Of a stretch of DNA of 64,000 nucleotides, positions 33,879 to 43,239 are shown piece by piece. The stretch is from Nostoc sp. NIES-4103. Its GTDB lineage: Bacteria > Cyanobacteriota > Cyanobacteriia > Cyanobacteriales > Nostocaceae. The first letter of the stretch is position 1; each line of letters begins with the position of its first letter. The notes under the pieces were generated by a model, which saw only the letters and a program-made list of their open reading frames with translations, was not told the origin of the DNA and searched no databases. The stretch lies in NCBI RefSeq assembly GCF_002368335.1, contig NZ_AP018288.1:618607-682606 (forward strand). The letters are read 5' to 3'. The position numbers and the translations under genes were made by a program.

Positions 33879-35069
33879 TTAAGCAGTTTTCACAGTATGA
33901 TTGAGGATAATATCTTGGTAAATTCCACTCATTTTCATTGCTACTTTATCCCAAGTATATTGTTCTAAAATGATTTGACGAGCGCGATCGCCCATATCTT
34001 TAGCTGCTTGAGGATGAGTGAGATATTGTTCAATAGCTTTGGCGATCGCCACCACATCCAGTTGAGGAACGTAACCGAGTTGATGTTGTTCAACAAAAGC
34101 AGCTAACGCCACGCCAGGAGTCACAAGGACGGGAACACCCACAGCTAAAGATTCTAAAACTGATAAGCCGAAGTTTTCCGCATGGGATGTCAGGACAAAT
34201 AAATCTGAGCCTTGTATAAGTAGGTTTTTGGTTTCTCCAGCCACAAATCCAGTAAAATGGGTGCGATCGCGAATGCCAGTTGCAACCGTAAGAGCCTCAA
34301 TTTCTGCTTCGTATTCTTTAGCACCACTACCTGCAATTACGAAAGTAAAACGGTAATCAGTGAGTTTACCCAAGGCGGGAATCAAATAATGTAATCCTTT
34401 TTTAGGATGCAAGCGTGATAAAAATAAAATTATAGGTTCATCTGCTGGGATATTAAGATGTTGCCGGAGTAAATAACGGGCATTAAAAATCAGCTGAGGT
34501 TGGGAAAGTCCATGAGGTAATACAAAACTAGGTACACTAAATCCCAACTGGTCTACTTCTTGCTGTTCCAGTTGGGAAGTCAGGTGGATAGCTTGACTAT
34601 GGTTGAGGTTAGCTTGCTCAATTAGCCGCAGGTAAATTTGCTTTCTGAGGGCGCTTTGCTGCAAAGACCACTCGCATAGTAAGCCATGTGGAATCACAAT
34701 ATAAGGAATATTTTGGCAACGGGCGATGACCATCGCAATTGTAGATGCATAAGAAAAAATAGCGTGAATATGTAAAAGGTCATACCGGGAAATGTTATGC
34801 CATAACCACACTGTTAGTTGCCAAGAAAAAGCGTACTCTCTTAAGAATTTGACACTGGGAGAAAAGCGAGGGAAAAACCACACTGGAACTTGTTGATACT
34901 CAACTCGCTTCTGTAAAGGAACATCGAGTAAGCCATCACCATTGTCATTTGTTGTAGCAATTTCGGCATCAACATTGTTAGCCCGCAATGCCTTGACCAT
35001 ATCCAAAACAGCAAGGCTTGGGCCACCTCGGATCTGAGGAACAGAGGGAATGACATGAAGAACTCTCAT
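33879..35069 (-). CDS. Family 4 glycosyltransferase, paralogue of the gene at 30676-31851
   Basis: This 396-residue GT-B enzyme begins MRVLHVIPSVPQIRGGPS. The C-terminal half has PIILFLSRLHPKKGLHYLI, DLFVLTSHAENFGLSVLESLAVGVPVLV (EX7E) and LEQYTWDKVAMKM. Gap-free similarity to the paralogue extends across most of both proteins, with more difference in the N-terminal acceptor domain than in the nucleotide-binding half, as expected when acceptor specificity has shifted. It is 11 bp upstream of the asnB start in transcription order. Confidence 0.93.
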   Translation of the reverse strand: MRVLHVIPSVPQIRGGPSLAVLDMVKALRANNVDAEIATTNDNGDGLLDVPLQKRVEYQQVPVWFFPRFSPSVKFLREYAFSWQLTVWLWHNISRYDLLHIHAIFSYASTIAMVIARCQNIPYIVIPHGLLCEWSLQQSALRKQIYLRLIEQANLNHSQAIHLTSQLEQQEVDQLGFSVPSFVLPHGLSQPQLIFNARYLLRQHLNIPADEPIILFLSRLHPKKGLHYLIPALGKLTDYRFTFVIAGSGAKEYEAEIEALTVATGIRDRTHFTGFVAGETKNLLIQGSDLFVLTSHAENFGLSVLESLAVGVPVLVTPGVALAAFVEQHQLGYVPQLDVVAIAKAIEQYLTHPQAAKDMGDRARQIILEQYTWDKVAMKMSGIYQDIILNHTVKTA

Positions 35070-35116
35070 AAAGGAGATCCGAGCAATGTTTAAATAAACA
35101 GATCACAGCAAGAAAA

Positions 35117-36262
35117 TTAAGCTCTTTTTTCTTTAATTGAAGATTTTTCATTAATAGCTTGCTGATAGAGTTTAATATACTCGGAAATCATTTTTTGTGC
35201 TGAAAATTTTTGAGAATTAACCAATCCTTTGGGTTTAAGTTCTCCTAGTGTCGGAAGATAGTAAATAATTTTTTCAGCCGTTTCTTGAGGCTGATCTGGT
35301 TCTATATATATAGCTGCTTCTCCTCCCACATCCTTCATCGGAGAACGGTTGGAAGTAAACACAGGACAACCACAAGCTTGAGCTTCTATAATCGGCCAAC
35401 CAAAGCCTTCATAAAGAGAAGGAAAAAGTAAAGCTGTAGCAGCAGAATAAAGACATCGTAAATTTTCGTTATCAATTTCTACTAACTCTATTAATTTTTG
35501 CGTCAAATTATGTATTTTGATGAACTCGCGCATTTCCTCAGTCATGGGTTTACCTACCATAACCAAGTAAAATTCTGGCTGTGGGAGTTGCAGGGTCAGT
35601 TGATAAAATATTGATAAAACTCCCAACCGATTTTTATACCAGTGATTTGCCCCTACATGCAGAATGAATTGGCAATTACCAGGGATACCCAAAGTGTTTA
35701 AACGTTGCTGTACTTCTGTAGATGACATGGGGGTATAAGGATAGTTTAAACCCATAGGAATCAGAGATACAGCACTCTCATCAAGAGAAGAAAGACGTAA
35801 CACATCGCTTCTAGTCTGTTCTGAAACGCAAGCAACTTTTTGCGCTTGGTTGACTCCCCTCAATACCATCTGCTGCAATTGTTTACCAGTCCATCCAGTT
35901 CGATGTTCCAGAAATTCTCCTAGACCAGCACGAATTGGGAATAAGTCATGACAAGTGACAATATGGGGTACATTTTGTAAATATTTTGTGTAAAATGCAT
36001 TACCTTGGTCGCATATATGAACTATATCTGCCCAAGGTAATGCTTGACGTAATTGTGCTGGAAACAGAATTAATTTATCAATGTAGCCTAACCATTTTCT
36101 GAAGACATTTGCTGATGAAACAAGTTTACCAAACCAGGGATTTGGACGAATAATTCGCACTTGATGTCCACACTGGGTTAAGTAATTTTCCAACATGGAG
36201 GCAAATATATCCATGCTTTGAATTGCATCTGGTTGATAATTCCCTATCAGCAAAATTTTCAT
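35117..36262 (-). CDS. Family 4 glycosyltransferase
   Basis: A 381-residue GT-B enzyme. MKILLIGNYQPDAIQSMDIF starts the acceptor domain; FILHVGANHWYKNRLGVLSIF and LLFPSLYEGFGWPIIEAQACGCPVF (EX7E) mark the donor site. The NHWYKNR-type motif resembles mannosyl- or rhamnosyl-transferases of the WbaZ/MtfB type. It lies 6 bp downstream of the second PhyH gene, so the pair is probably translated together. Confidence 0.9.
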   Translation of the reverse strand: MKILLIGNYQPDAIQSMDIFASMLENYLTQCGHQVRIIRPNPWFGKLVSSANVFRKWLGYIDKLILFPAQLRQALPWADIVHICDQGNAFYTKYLQNVPHIVTCHDLFPIRAGLGEFLEHRTGWTGKQLQQMVLRGVNQAQKVACVSEQTRSDVLRLSSLDESAVSLIPMGLNYPYTPMSSTEVQQRLNTLGIPGNCQFILHVGANHWYKNRLGVLSIFYQLTLQLPQPEFYLVMVGKPMTEEMREFIKIHNLTQKLIELVEIDNENLRCLYSAATALLFPSLYEGFGWPIIEAQACGCPVFTSNRSPMKDVGGEAAIYIEPDQPQETAEKIIYYLPTLGELKPKGLVNSQKFSAQKMISEYIKLYQQAINEKSSIKEKRA

Positions 36263-36268
36263 TTGGTG

Positions 36269-37246
36269 TTATGAACTTTGTTTTTGTTTAGAGTATTTTG
36301 ATTTGAGATACCATCGAAAACGCTTGGCATTAATGATTGCCTCAGCAGGTAATAGAGATTTTAGAATAATTTTATTCAGACCTTCTAAGGTTTTGGGTAA
36401 CAACTGCTTTTGTAGTTTTAAGATATCTGGCAGTGTCATAGTGGCAATTGAAGTGTTAGGAAAAGCAGGATAATCTCTCTTAAAACCAAATCCCAGATAA
36501 TCCATAACTTCTGGAGTCAGATTTTCGAGATACTCGGTATTGACTATATTTTTTTCACCATGTCCAATATTGTTACTACCAACCTGATCAACTTGAAAAA
36601 GTAAGGTAGTTCTATTGTAGGTTTTATCATGAAAAGGTTCTGCTCTGTGGATTCCGTGGATATCGCACAAAATCAAGCTTCCCTTTTTCATGGGGAATGT
36701 TAGAATATCTTTACTATATTTATCTTCAATATAACTATCACTCAGATAAATTTCATGGCTATATTTTCGAGACCATTTATGAGAATCTTTGATATATTGG
36801 AATGCATTTTTTTCTACATCAGACAAATAAAATAAAAATAATAAACCTGGCATATTATGTTTTTCTGACAATTGCTTGCCAATCTGGCGATTATTATCTG
36901 TATGCCAGGGCATATGCGAATTTTTAGAAGTTTGATAAACTCGATGATTAGTTAGCTTAAAATTATCAGTAAAATATTGTTTACAAACATCTAAAACTTT
37001 TTGTGACGTAATCACATCGTAGGTTTTTTTTGAGCTAGCTAAGCAATGGGTTAAAAATTTAATATCTTGAGCTACAACAACACCAACATCATTAGTATTG
37101 AGCAGCAGCTGATCGAAATCAATTTCTTGAACAAGTTCATCAACATATTGTGGATTCAATGCTTGCTCAAAAGCAAAGTATCCTTGAGTTTTCAGGTCAT
37201 TAACTATTTCACTGGTGCTGAAGTCGAGAAAATCTGGATTAAACAT
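36269..37246 (-). CDS. PhyH-type Fe(II)/2-oxoglutarate dioxygenase (second copy)
   Basis: This 325-residue enzyme has MPWHTDNNRQIG with the HxD metal motif, FYLSDVEKNAFQYIKDSHKW, GSLILCDIHGIHRAEP with the distal His and NRTTLLFQVD with the 2-oxoglutarate-binding Arg. It differs strongly from the PhyH protein at 29490 and is not a recent duplicate. Low GC and Asn/Lys/Ser-rich composition set it apart from its glycosyltransferase neighbours. It starts 4 bp after the preceding gene's stop in transcription order, a tight coupling. Confidence 0.85.
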   Translation of the reverse strand: MFNPDFLDFSTSEIVNDLKTQGYFAFEQALNPQYVDELVQEIDFDQLLLNTNDVGVVVAQDIKFLTHCLASSKKTYDVITSQKVLDVCKQYFTDNFKLTNHRVYQTSKNSHMPWHTDNNRQIGKQLSEKHNMPGLLFLFYLSDVEKNAFQYIKDSHKWSRKYSHEIYLSDSYIEDKYSKDILTFPMKKGSLILCDIHGIHRAEPFHDKTYNRTTLLFQVDQVGSNNIGHGEKNIVNTEYLENLTPEVMDYLGFGFKRDYPAFPNTSIATMTLPDILKLQKQLLPKTLEGLNKIILKSLLPAEAIINAKRFRWYLKSKYSKQKQSS

Positions 37247-37250
37247 AAAT

Positions 37251-38402
37251 TCATCTTTTTGAATTTGACAGAAAATGGTTTTCTAAGTAGCTGCTAAGAG
37301 TTTGTTGAAAGCGTTCAAAACCAAATTCCTGAATTACTTTTTCTCTTAAAGCCTCTGGTTGATAGATTAGGGGATTAGGATAAGCACCTTGGAGAATTTG
37401 AATAATAGTTTGAGCGATCGCTTCTGTATCATCTGGGTCAACAAGTGCGCCTAATTTACCTTGACAAAGGGCATCTAATGCTCCATCTTTGTTACCTCCA
37501 AGAGTAGGCTTACCACAAGCAAGTGCCTCTAGATAAACAATACCAAATCCTTCACCTTTACTCGGCATGGCAAACAAATCGCAGAGATTGTAGTGAGAGT
37601 TAAGTTCTGCATCGGGAACGTAACCAGCTAATGTTACGCAGTCTTGGAGTTGAAATTTAGCAATCAAATCTTCAACTCGCGGTCGGTCGTCTCCTTTACC
37701 GACCAGAATATAATGAACGTCGGGGATAGCTTGACGAATTTGGGGTAAGGCAGTGAGAATTTTATCGTAGCCCTTATACTGCTCTGACTGAGAAAGGCGA
37801 GCCACAGTGAGTATTATAGGTTGGTGGGGTTTCAAGCCATATCTTTTGAGCAGACTATCAGGCTTAGGTGCAATCTGAAAATTATCAGCGTCAAAGGTAT
37901 TGGCTAGAACTACAACTTGATTGGGGTCAAGGTTTTGTTCTTGCAGCAGGCGATCGCGAGTGTAATGGCTCACTGCTAAAATGCGATCGGCATGTTTCAG
38001 TGCTGTTTGTCGTGCCGAGTTCTGAAGGTTCCAAACTTCAATCCCATGTGCCACAACCCAGTAAGGAATGCCCAATAGCCGTTTCAACACATACGCAGGA
38101 ACGCTGAAGTTGAGATGTGTAGACAATATTAAGTTTGGACGCTGCCAAAAACCCAAACTAATCAGTTGAGCTGCGAAAGCTGGAGTGCGTAAAGATGAGG
38201 GCCAGTTACCAGTGGGATGAAAGCACAAATTAGCTGATTTTGTTGGTACATCAGTATCGTGCTTAATCAAAATATCGTAGGCAAAATTGGGATGGAGAGT
38301 TTGCAATGCTTGGAAACAAAAAGACGAGTAACGCTGGATTCCTCCTGTGGCGTTAAATAGATCAGGGCACCAGAAGTGGTAATGATATCTAGGTTTGTGC
38401 AT
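37251..38402 (-). CDS. Family 4 glycosyltransferase
   Basis: A GT-B enzyme of about 383 residues. The acceptor-side start is MHKPRYHYHFWCPDLF with TGGIQRYS; the donor site shows PIILTVARLSQSEQYKGYDKIL and DLFAMPSKGEGFGIVYLEALACGKP (EX7E). The ATG at 38402 is preferred, since the 12 residues of an upstream in-frame extension overlap the intergenic leader. The GKGDDRPRVEDL segment is typical of alpha-glycosyltransferases of this family. Confidence 0.9.
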   Translation of the reverse strand: MHKPRYHYHFWCPDLFNATGGIQRYSSFCFQALQTLHPNFAYDILIKHDTDVPTKSANLCFHPTGNWPSSLRTPAFAAQLISLGFWQRPNLILSTHLNFSVPAYVLKRLLGIPYWVVAHGIEVWNLQNSARQTALKHADRILAVSHYTRDRLLQEQNLDPNQVVVLANTFDADNFQIAPKPDSLLKRYGLKPHQPIILTVARLSQSEQYKGYDKILTALPQIRQAIPDVHYILVGKGDDRPRVEDLIAKFQLQDCVTLAGYVPDAELNSHYNLCDLFAMPSKGEGFGIVYLEALACGKPTLGGNKDGALDALCQGKLGALVDPDDTEAIAQTIIQILQGAYPNPLIYQPEALREKVIQEFGFERFQQTLSSYLENHFLSNSKR

Positions 38403-38444
38403 AGCTATAAATCGGCATATTTTTATCGTTCCTCTCATTAACGC

Positions 38445-39821
38445 TTAGGAGTCGTATCGATAAGCAGTTCCTAAAGTCCTTGACGGTTTTGCTTTTTGCA
38501 GATAAAACTTCTTTAGCAGGTAAACCAGAACCACTGAGCCTGCTACAGATCCTACAATTTCTGCTAGAGAACCCCCAGGATTAATAAAAGCTAGTCCAGG
38601 CAGAAACCAGCAAGTAAAGTCTTCCCAATTACCAGAGATTAATTTTTTTGCTGCTACTATATCTATGACTCGTAGCACCATTCCCAGAACGGCAAATCCT
38701 AAAACTATTCCCTGTGTTCCAAAGTTGATATAGAACTCTAAAACATTTCCCACCCCTACACTGGTTCCTTCACCAAACTTGATCCCTGTATATCGGGTCA
38801 CAAGATCCCCACTACCTCCACCTACTGGCTTATTTGGCCATAAAATTCGAGGAACTACTGCTATTGCTGCCTGTTCCAAAGTTTCACCATTAGCATAATC
38901 AATCGCGCCGCTGGAGATGTATTTAACACCTAGACCGACTTGGGGATTGAGATTGAGACGACCATCAATTAGTTCTAAATGTTCATGCTTTAACGGATTA
39001 AAAAATTCTAAGTTACTCAGTGTTTTCTGCAACTGCTCAATTCGTGCCTCAATTCCTTCTCCGCCCCAAACTTTTGCACGAATTTCCTCGCGATCGCGAA
39101 AGTAGTTTATATAGAAGGATAAACCAAATGCCAGAAACAATAATAAAATGATGATGTTCTTCCAACGTGGGCGGTAAAAATTAAACACGAAGGTCAGCAC
39201 AGGCACAACTGCCATCACACCAAAACCCGCAAATCCCGAACCTAGTATACTAATGAAGGGGATACAACCGCTCAGCAGCAACCACCGTAACAAGGCTTGT
39301 TTATCCCGCATACACCAAGCTTTCCAGCAAACCAGACATAACCCTGTGGACAACAGAGCAAAACCTGAATTCACCAAGACACTGATGCTAGGAATACGAC
39401 CCAAGATTGGCCCTAAAACAAAATAAAAGAACACCCCCAATAATATGTAATTATTGGGAAATTTTAAGTTAGGCTGACTAGGTACATACCACAATCTTGA
39501 AGGTTTGAAAATTTTCGCAACCAGGGGAGCGAGGATAATACTGCCAACTCCAAATCCTATGACACCATAGACAGTTTCGGTAAAACCGATAGCTGTACTA
39601 GCTAGGGAAATTTTTTGGCTAATTAAATAGGCAGACTTGGGTCTGTACCACGGGAAGGCATAAATCATCGCTCCGAACCAATGCAGCATGGATAGCTGGA
39701 GCAAATAAATCATTGGCAGACCGACGCTAGGTAATTTCTTGTTCCACTGACTGCGGATTACTAAACCTACAACTACAACCCAAATGAATAGCCAAAAGGT
39801 TAACCACTGACGCTCTTCCAT
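38445..39821 (-). CDS. Polytopic membrane protein, probable Wzy-type polysaccharide polymerase
   Basis: A 458-residue protein with roughly ten to twelve hydrophobic segments and a large loop (about 240-340) containing DREEIRAKVWGGEG, FLNPLKHEH-like sequence and RILWPNKPVGGGSGD. This arrangement, including PKP-type loop motifs before EGTSVGVGNVLEFYINFG, is that of oligosaccharide repeat-unit polymerases. It is the only polytopic protein in the locus and therefore the only candidate polymerase or exporter. No MATE/Wzx-like 12-helix flippase signature is apparent. Confidence 0.75.
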   Translation of the reverse strand: MEERQWLTFWLFIWVVVVGLVIRSQWNKKLPSVGLPMIYLLQLSMLHWFGAMIYAFPWYRPKSAYLISQKISLASTAIGFTETVYGVIGFGVGSIILAPLVAKIFKPSRLWYVPSQPNLKFPNNYILLGVFFYFVLGPILGRIPSISVLVNSGFALLSTGLCLVCWKAWCMRDKQALLRWLLLSGCIPFISILGSGFAGFGVMAVVPVLTFVFNFYRPRWKNIIILLLFLAFGLSFYINYFRDREEIRAKVWGGEGIEARIEQLQKTLSNLEFFNPLKHEHLELIDGRLNLNPQVGLGVKYISSGAIDYANGETLEQAAIAVVPRILWPNKPVGGGSGDLVTRYTGIKFGEGTSVGVGNVLEFYINFGTQGIVLGFAVLGMVLRVIDIVAAKKLISGNWEDFTCWFLPGLAFINPGGSLAEIVGSVAGSVVLVYLLKKFYLQKAKPSRTLGTAYRYDS

Positions 39822-39890
39822 AAGATTATAGTTATCCTAGCTTTTAATTCAGTCAAATAGAATTTTAACAAAGCTGGATACTACTTTTGT

Positions 39891-40811
39891 CTAATAAAGA
39901 ATTTTAGTTTGTTTTTCACATTCTCTCAAGCTCAGCAACAAGGCAAACATGACCTGAAAAGCTTGCATAAACCTTGTGAGATTGAGCGTAATTAACGATT
40001 TAACTGCTCGCCTGATCAGAGCATTGACTCTCTGCATATAGAGATGACGTAGTTCAGTAGATTTTAATAACTTAAAATGCTGAGGAATAATTTCTAAAAA
40101 TTCTGTAATATCTAAATGCTTCTGAAATGATTTAGAAGACACACTAACTGTAGATAACCTATACAAAATTAATGTTCTGGGAATGTACTCTACAGACCAT
40201 CCATTATGAAGATAGCGCAATAACCATTCCCAATCAGCTTGATATGAAAATTTTTGATTAAAGCCTCCACAATTTTCAAAAGCCTTAACTCGAATAGCAC
40301 AGCCTGATATATGCCACCAACAACCTTTCAACAAGGTATCTCTCACAGATTTATCATGACCTTCAATTATTTCAATTTCTCTACTAGGATTATCTTCTCC
40401 CTGTCTTAAAGACCCATCAGGCATCAAATTATCCCAGCTTGAGCAAATACTACCTACCTTTTCTGAACAAGCTTCTATCCTGTTAATCATCATCTCTAGC
40501 CAATTTTTTTTGGCTATATCATCGGAGTGTAAAATTAGAACCCAATCTACAGTTTTTTTAATTAAATCTATGGCTCGGTTAACATTATTCCACTGACCAA
40601 CATTGTGGTCTCCTTGGTTAATGTATAAAGGAATTGAGATTTTCCATAATGATTTAATTAATGGAACAGTGCGATCGCTTGAACAATCATCAGCAATATA
40701 GACAGCAGAAATTTTAGTGAGCCACTCATTCTGAGATTGGATAGATTCAAGCGTCTCGCCAATGGTAGCTGCGCTATTAAAGGTTGGAATCAAAATTGCT
40801 ATTTTATTCAT
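39891..40811 (-). CDS. Family 2 glycosyltransferase
   Basis: A 306-residue GT-A enzyme with IAILIPTFNSAATIGETLESI, YIADDCSSDRT and ILHSDDIAKKNW (the DXD-like acidic cluster), then GSICSSWDNL and FSYQADWEWLLRYLHNG. An ordinary rhamnosyl- or glucosyl-type GT2, ATG at 40811. No membrane anchor. It follows the gene at 40862 by 50 bp. Confidence 0.9.
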   Translation of the reverse strand: MNKIAILIPTFNSAATIGETLESIQSQNEWLTKISAVYIADDCSSDRTVPLIKSLWKISIPLYINQGDHNVGQWNNVNRAIDLIKKTVDWVLILHSDDIAKKNWLEMMINRIEACSEKVGSICSSWDNLMPDGSLRQGEDNPSREIEIIEGHDKSVRDTLLKGCWWHISGCAIRVKAFENCGGFNQKFSYQADWEWLLRYLHNGWSVEYIPRTLILYRLSTVSVSSKSFQKHLDITEFLEIIPQHFKLLKSTELRHLYMQRVNALIRRAVKSLITLNLTRFMQAFQVMFALLLSLRECEKQTKILY

Positions 40812-40861
40812 TTTTTATGATGAGATAATCTATAATTAACCTTAATCAAGTGTTTGTTTAC

Positions 40862-42049
40862 TTAATACTTTACTAGCTGACTACAATTTACTAATTCGTC
40901 AATTTTCACGAGCAAAGGAGAAAAAGCGGATTCATAGTTATACTTTTCTTCAAAAGCTTGTCTAGCCGCTAAGCACATTGCTTGATATTTCGTAAAATCG
41001 CTCAAAATATCTTGAACAGCAGATGCAATAGAATGGGAGTCATCAGGATCAGCAAAACGAACCCAACTCTCACCTGCAAGATGTTCTCGATAGTTTGGCT
41101 GGTCGCTGACAATCACAGGTAATCCGCAAGCAGCATACTCATAGATTTTATTTGATGCTGTCCCCATTGTTTGATGATTAATATCTGTTTTTTTATATAA
41201 ACATACACCCACCGTAGCCAGCCAAGTATGTGAGGGAAGTTCATTATAGGGCACGGGCATAAAATACTGAGTACGGTCAGCAACCTGCTTATCAAGTGCG
41301 AAATCTTTCATTAAAGATTTTTCTGTTTCCTGAATAGGCCCAATCAGCTTAAGTTTTATTGAATTATCTAAAAAAGTTAATGATTCAATTAATTCTAGTA
41401 AAGAATTCTTTACAGAAATAGAACCTTGTAAGAGAATTTGAATATTTTCAAACCTTTTTAATATAATATTTGCAAAATCTTGATGTTCAGGAAAATATGA
41501 TTTTCTGGGATAATTGGGTAATATTATTAGTTTTCCCTGAAAATTCGTCAGTTCTTGGAATAAAAAACCTCGCTCTTGAGAGGGAAATACAACAAAATTA
41601 GCTTGATGTACCCACTGACGTTCACCTCTTTGAACCCATCCTGACAAAGTAGATAAAGGAAACAATTGACTGTCAAGGTCATGGTTATGGTAAATCAAGG
41701 GAATTGACCTAGCTTTCATTAACAGGGAAAGATAGGCCGCTGTATAACCAAAAGTATCATAAGCATAAAGCAGAGATACATCTTTGAAAAGACGACTGGC
41801 TTGTGCTACAAAGTTAATATATTCCCGAACTTTGATTACAGCTGATTGTTGTTCTCGTTCTTTTACTGATGTATATTTTCCTAAACGATGCACCGTGACA
41901 TTAGCTGGGTATTCCCAAAAAGGAGGATCTTGATTACGACCAATCAAAACTACATCAAAATGTTCAGATAACAAATGAACAGCGTTAATTGTCGGTGGAT
42001 AGTGGTCAGGATTGGCATAAATCAGGATTCCGATAGTTTTTTTTCCCAT
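40862..42049 (-). CDS. GT-B glycosyltransferase
   Basis: A 395-residue protein with the N-terminal domain starting MGKKTIGILIYANPD, a YHNHDLDSQ motif and a donor domain with IQILLQGSI, SNKIYEYAACGLPVIVSD (the glycosyltransferase NKxxEYxAxGxPVI signature). Closest to the family 4 group with a substituted EX7E. Length and neighbours fit the locus. Confidence 0.85.
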   Translation of the reverse strand: MGKKTIGILIYANPDHYPPTINAVHLLSEHFDVVLIGRNQDPPFWEYPANVTVHRLGKYTSVKEREQQSAVIKVREYINFVAQASRLFKDVSLLYAYDTFGYTAAYLSLLMKARSIPLIYHNHDLDSQLFPLSTLSGWVQRGERQWVHQANFVVFPSQERGFLFQELTNFQGKLIILPNYPRKSYFPEHQDFANIILKRFENIQILLQGSISVKNSLLELIESLTFLDNSIKLKLIGPIQETEKSLMKDFALDKQVADRTQYFMPVPYNELPSHTWLATVGVCLYKKTDINHQTMGTASNKIYEYAACGLPVIVSDQPNYREHLAGESWVRFADPDDSHSIASAVQDILSDFTKYQAMCLAARQAFEEKYNYESAFSPLLVKIDELVNCSQLVKY

Positions 42050-42077
42050 TTATATATAACCGTAAAAATCAGCAACT

Positions 42078-43226
42078 TTATTGTAATATTTTGGAATAAG
42101 CACTGATTATCTTCTGTCCATAATCATCCCAAGAAAGAGATTTGCGAGCCTGCTCCAAAGCGTGATTTCCCATTTCAAGTAGCCTATCGGGGTTTTCATA
42201 GAGGAAAGTAATTTTTTCCTTAAGAGCCTCTACATCTCGAATTGGGACAGAAAAACCATCAACACCATCTCGCACAATATCTTCACCACCTGTGTTGGTG
42301 GTGTGAATTACAGGTAGACCACAAGCCATTGCTTGAGGAATCACCATACCAAAACCATCTTCAATGGAAGCTAAACAAAATATTGAGCATTGAGAGTAAA
42401 ACCAACGCAGTTGATTCTGAGGGTATGTGCCTTTAAGAATAATGCGATCGCTGTGATATCTTTTTAAAAAAGGTTCTATTTCAGAACTCATTGAACCGAC
42501 AAGCCACAACTCAGCATCTGGTAAGTTTAATTCGTGAAAAGCTTGCAATAAATACTGCACACCTTTACGCAGTGATAAAGCGCCGCAGTGAATGACTCGG
42601 AAAATTTTATCCTCTTTGGGAAGAGGATAGAACTCTGCTAAAGAAGTTCCATAGGGTACATGAATTAGTTTGCTTTCTGGGATTCCCTGTTCTAAAAAAG
42701 TACGTTTGACAAATAAGCTAGGAATGGCAATTCTATCAGCATCATCGTAAGCTTTGATTTCTCGCTCGTATATTCCAGGATGAGTTTCAGTAAATTCTAA
42801 TCCCCACTTTGCATATTCTTCTTGGAGAATTTCTGTTTGGTAACGCATATGGCTACTACCACGCTCAATGACTGTTTTAGCGCCTAATTCTTGAGCGCGT
42901 TGCAGAGACCAAAAGTTAGATCCTGACCAACCGACAAATAAGTCGAAATCAGGTGATAAAAATTTTGTGACTGAGCGATCAAATAGTTCTAAAAACCATA
43001 GGCTTAAGTTGTAATCACCTTTGAGCCAACTTGGTAATTTATACCAACTTCGATATAAAACTTCCAAATGCCAGATTGAATGAATCAATCTTTTATCAAT
43101 GCCAAATTTAGTAATGGCAAAAGGGGGATAGGTAGAGATTAATTGATGTAAACTCCCATGATTTTGTAATTGTTTAGCTAAGTTAAATGCATGGAATCGC
43201 CCGCAAACCGAAACAGTGACTTTCAT
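42078..43226 (-). CDS. Family 4 glycosyltransferase
   Basis: A 382-residue GT-B enzyme. The N-terminal half has MKVTVSVCGRFHAFNLAKQL and VIERGSSHMRYQ; the donor half has RVIHCGALSLRKGVQYLLQAF and IFCLASIEDGFGMVIPQAMACGLPVIHT (EX7E). The start MKVTVSVCGRFHAF is typical of a cyanobacterial glycosyltransferase subgroup that acts late in polysaccharide loci. Confidence 0.92.
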   Translation of the reverse strand: MKVTVSVCGRFHAFNLAKQLQNHGSLHQLISTYPPFAITKFGIDKRLIHSIWHLEVLYRSWYKLPSWLKGDYNLSLWFLELFDRSVTKFLSPDFDLFVGWSGSNFWSLQRAQELGAKTVIERGSSHMRYQTEILQEEYAKWGLEFTETHPGIYEREIKAYDDADRIAIPSLFVKRTFLEQGIPESKLIHVPYGTSLAEFYPLPKEDKIFRVIHCGALSLRKGVQYLLQAFHELNLPDAELWLVGSMSSEIEPFLKRYHSDRIILKGTYPQNQLRWFYSQCSIFCLASIEDGFGMVIPQAMACGLPVIHTTNTGGEDIVRDGVDGFSVPIRDVEALKEKITFLYENPDRLLEMGNHALEQARKSLSWDDYGQKIISAYSKILQ

Positions 43227-43239
43227 AGTTTAACTATGC

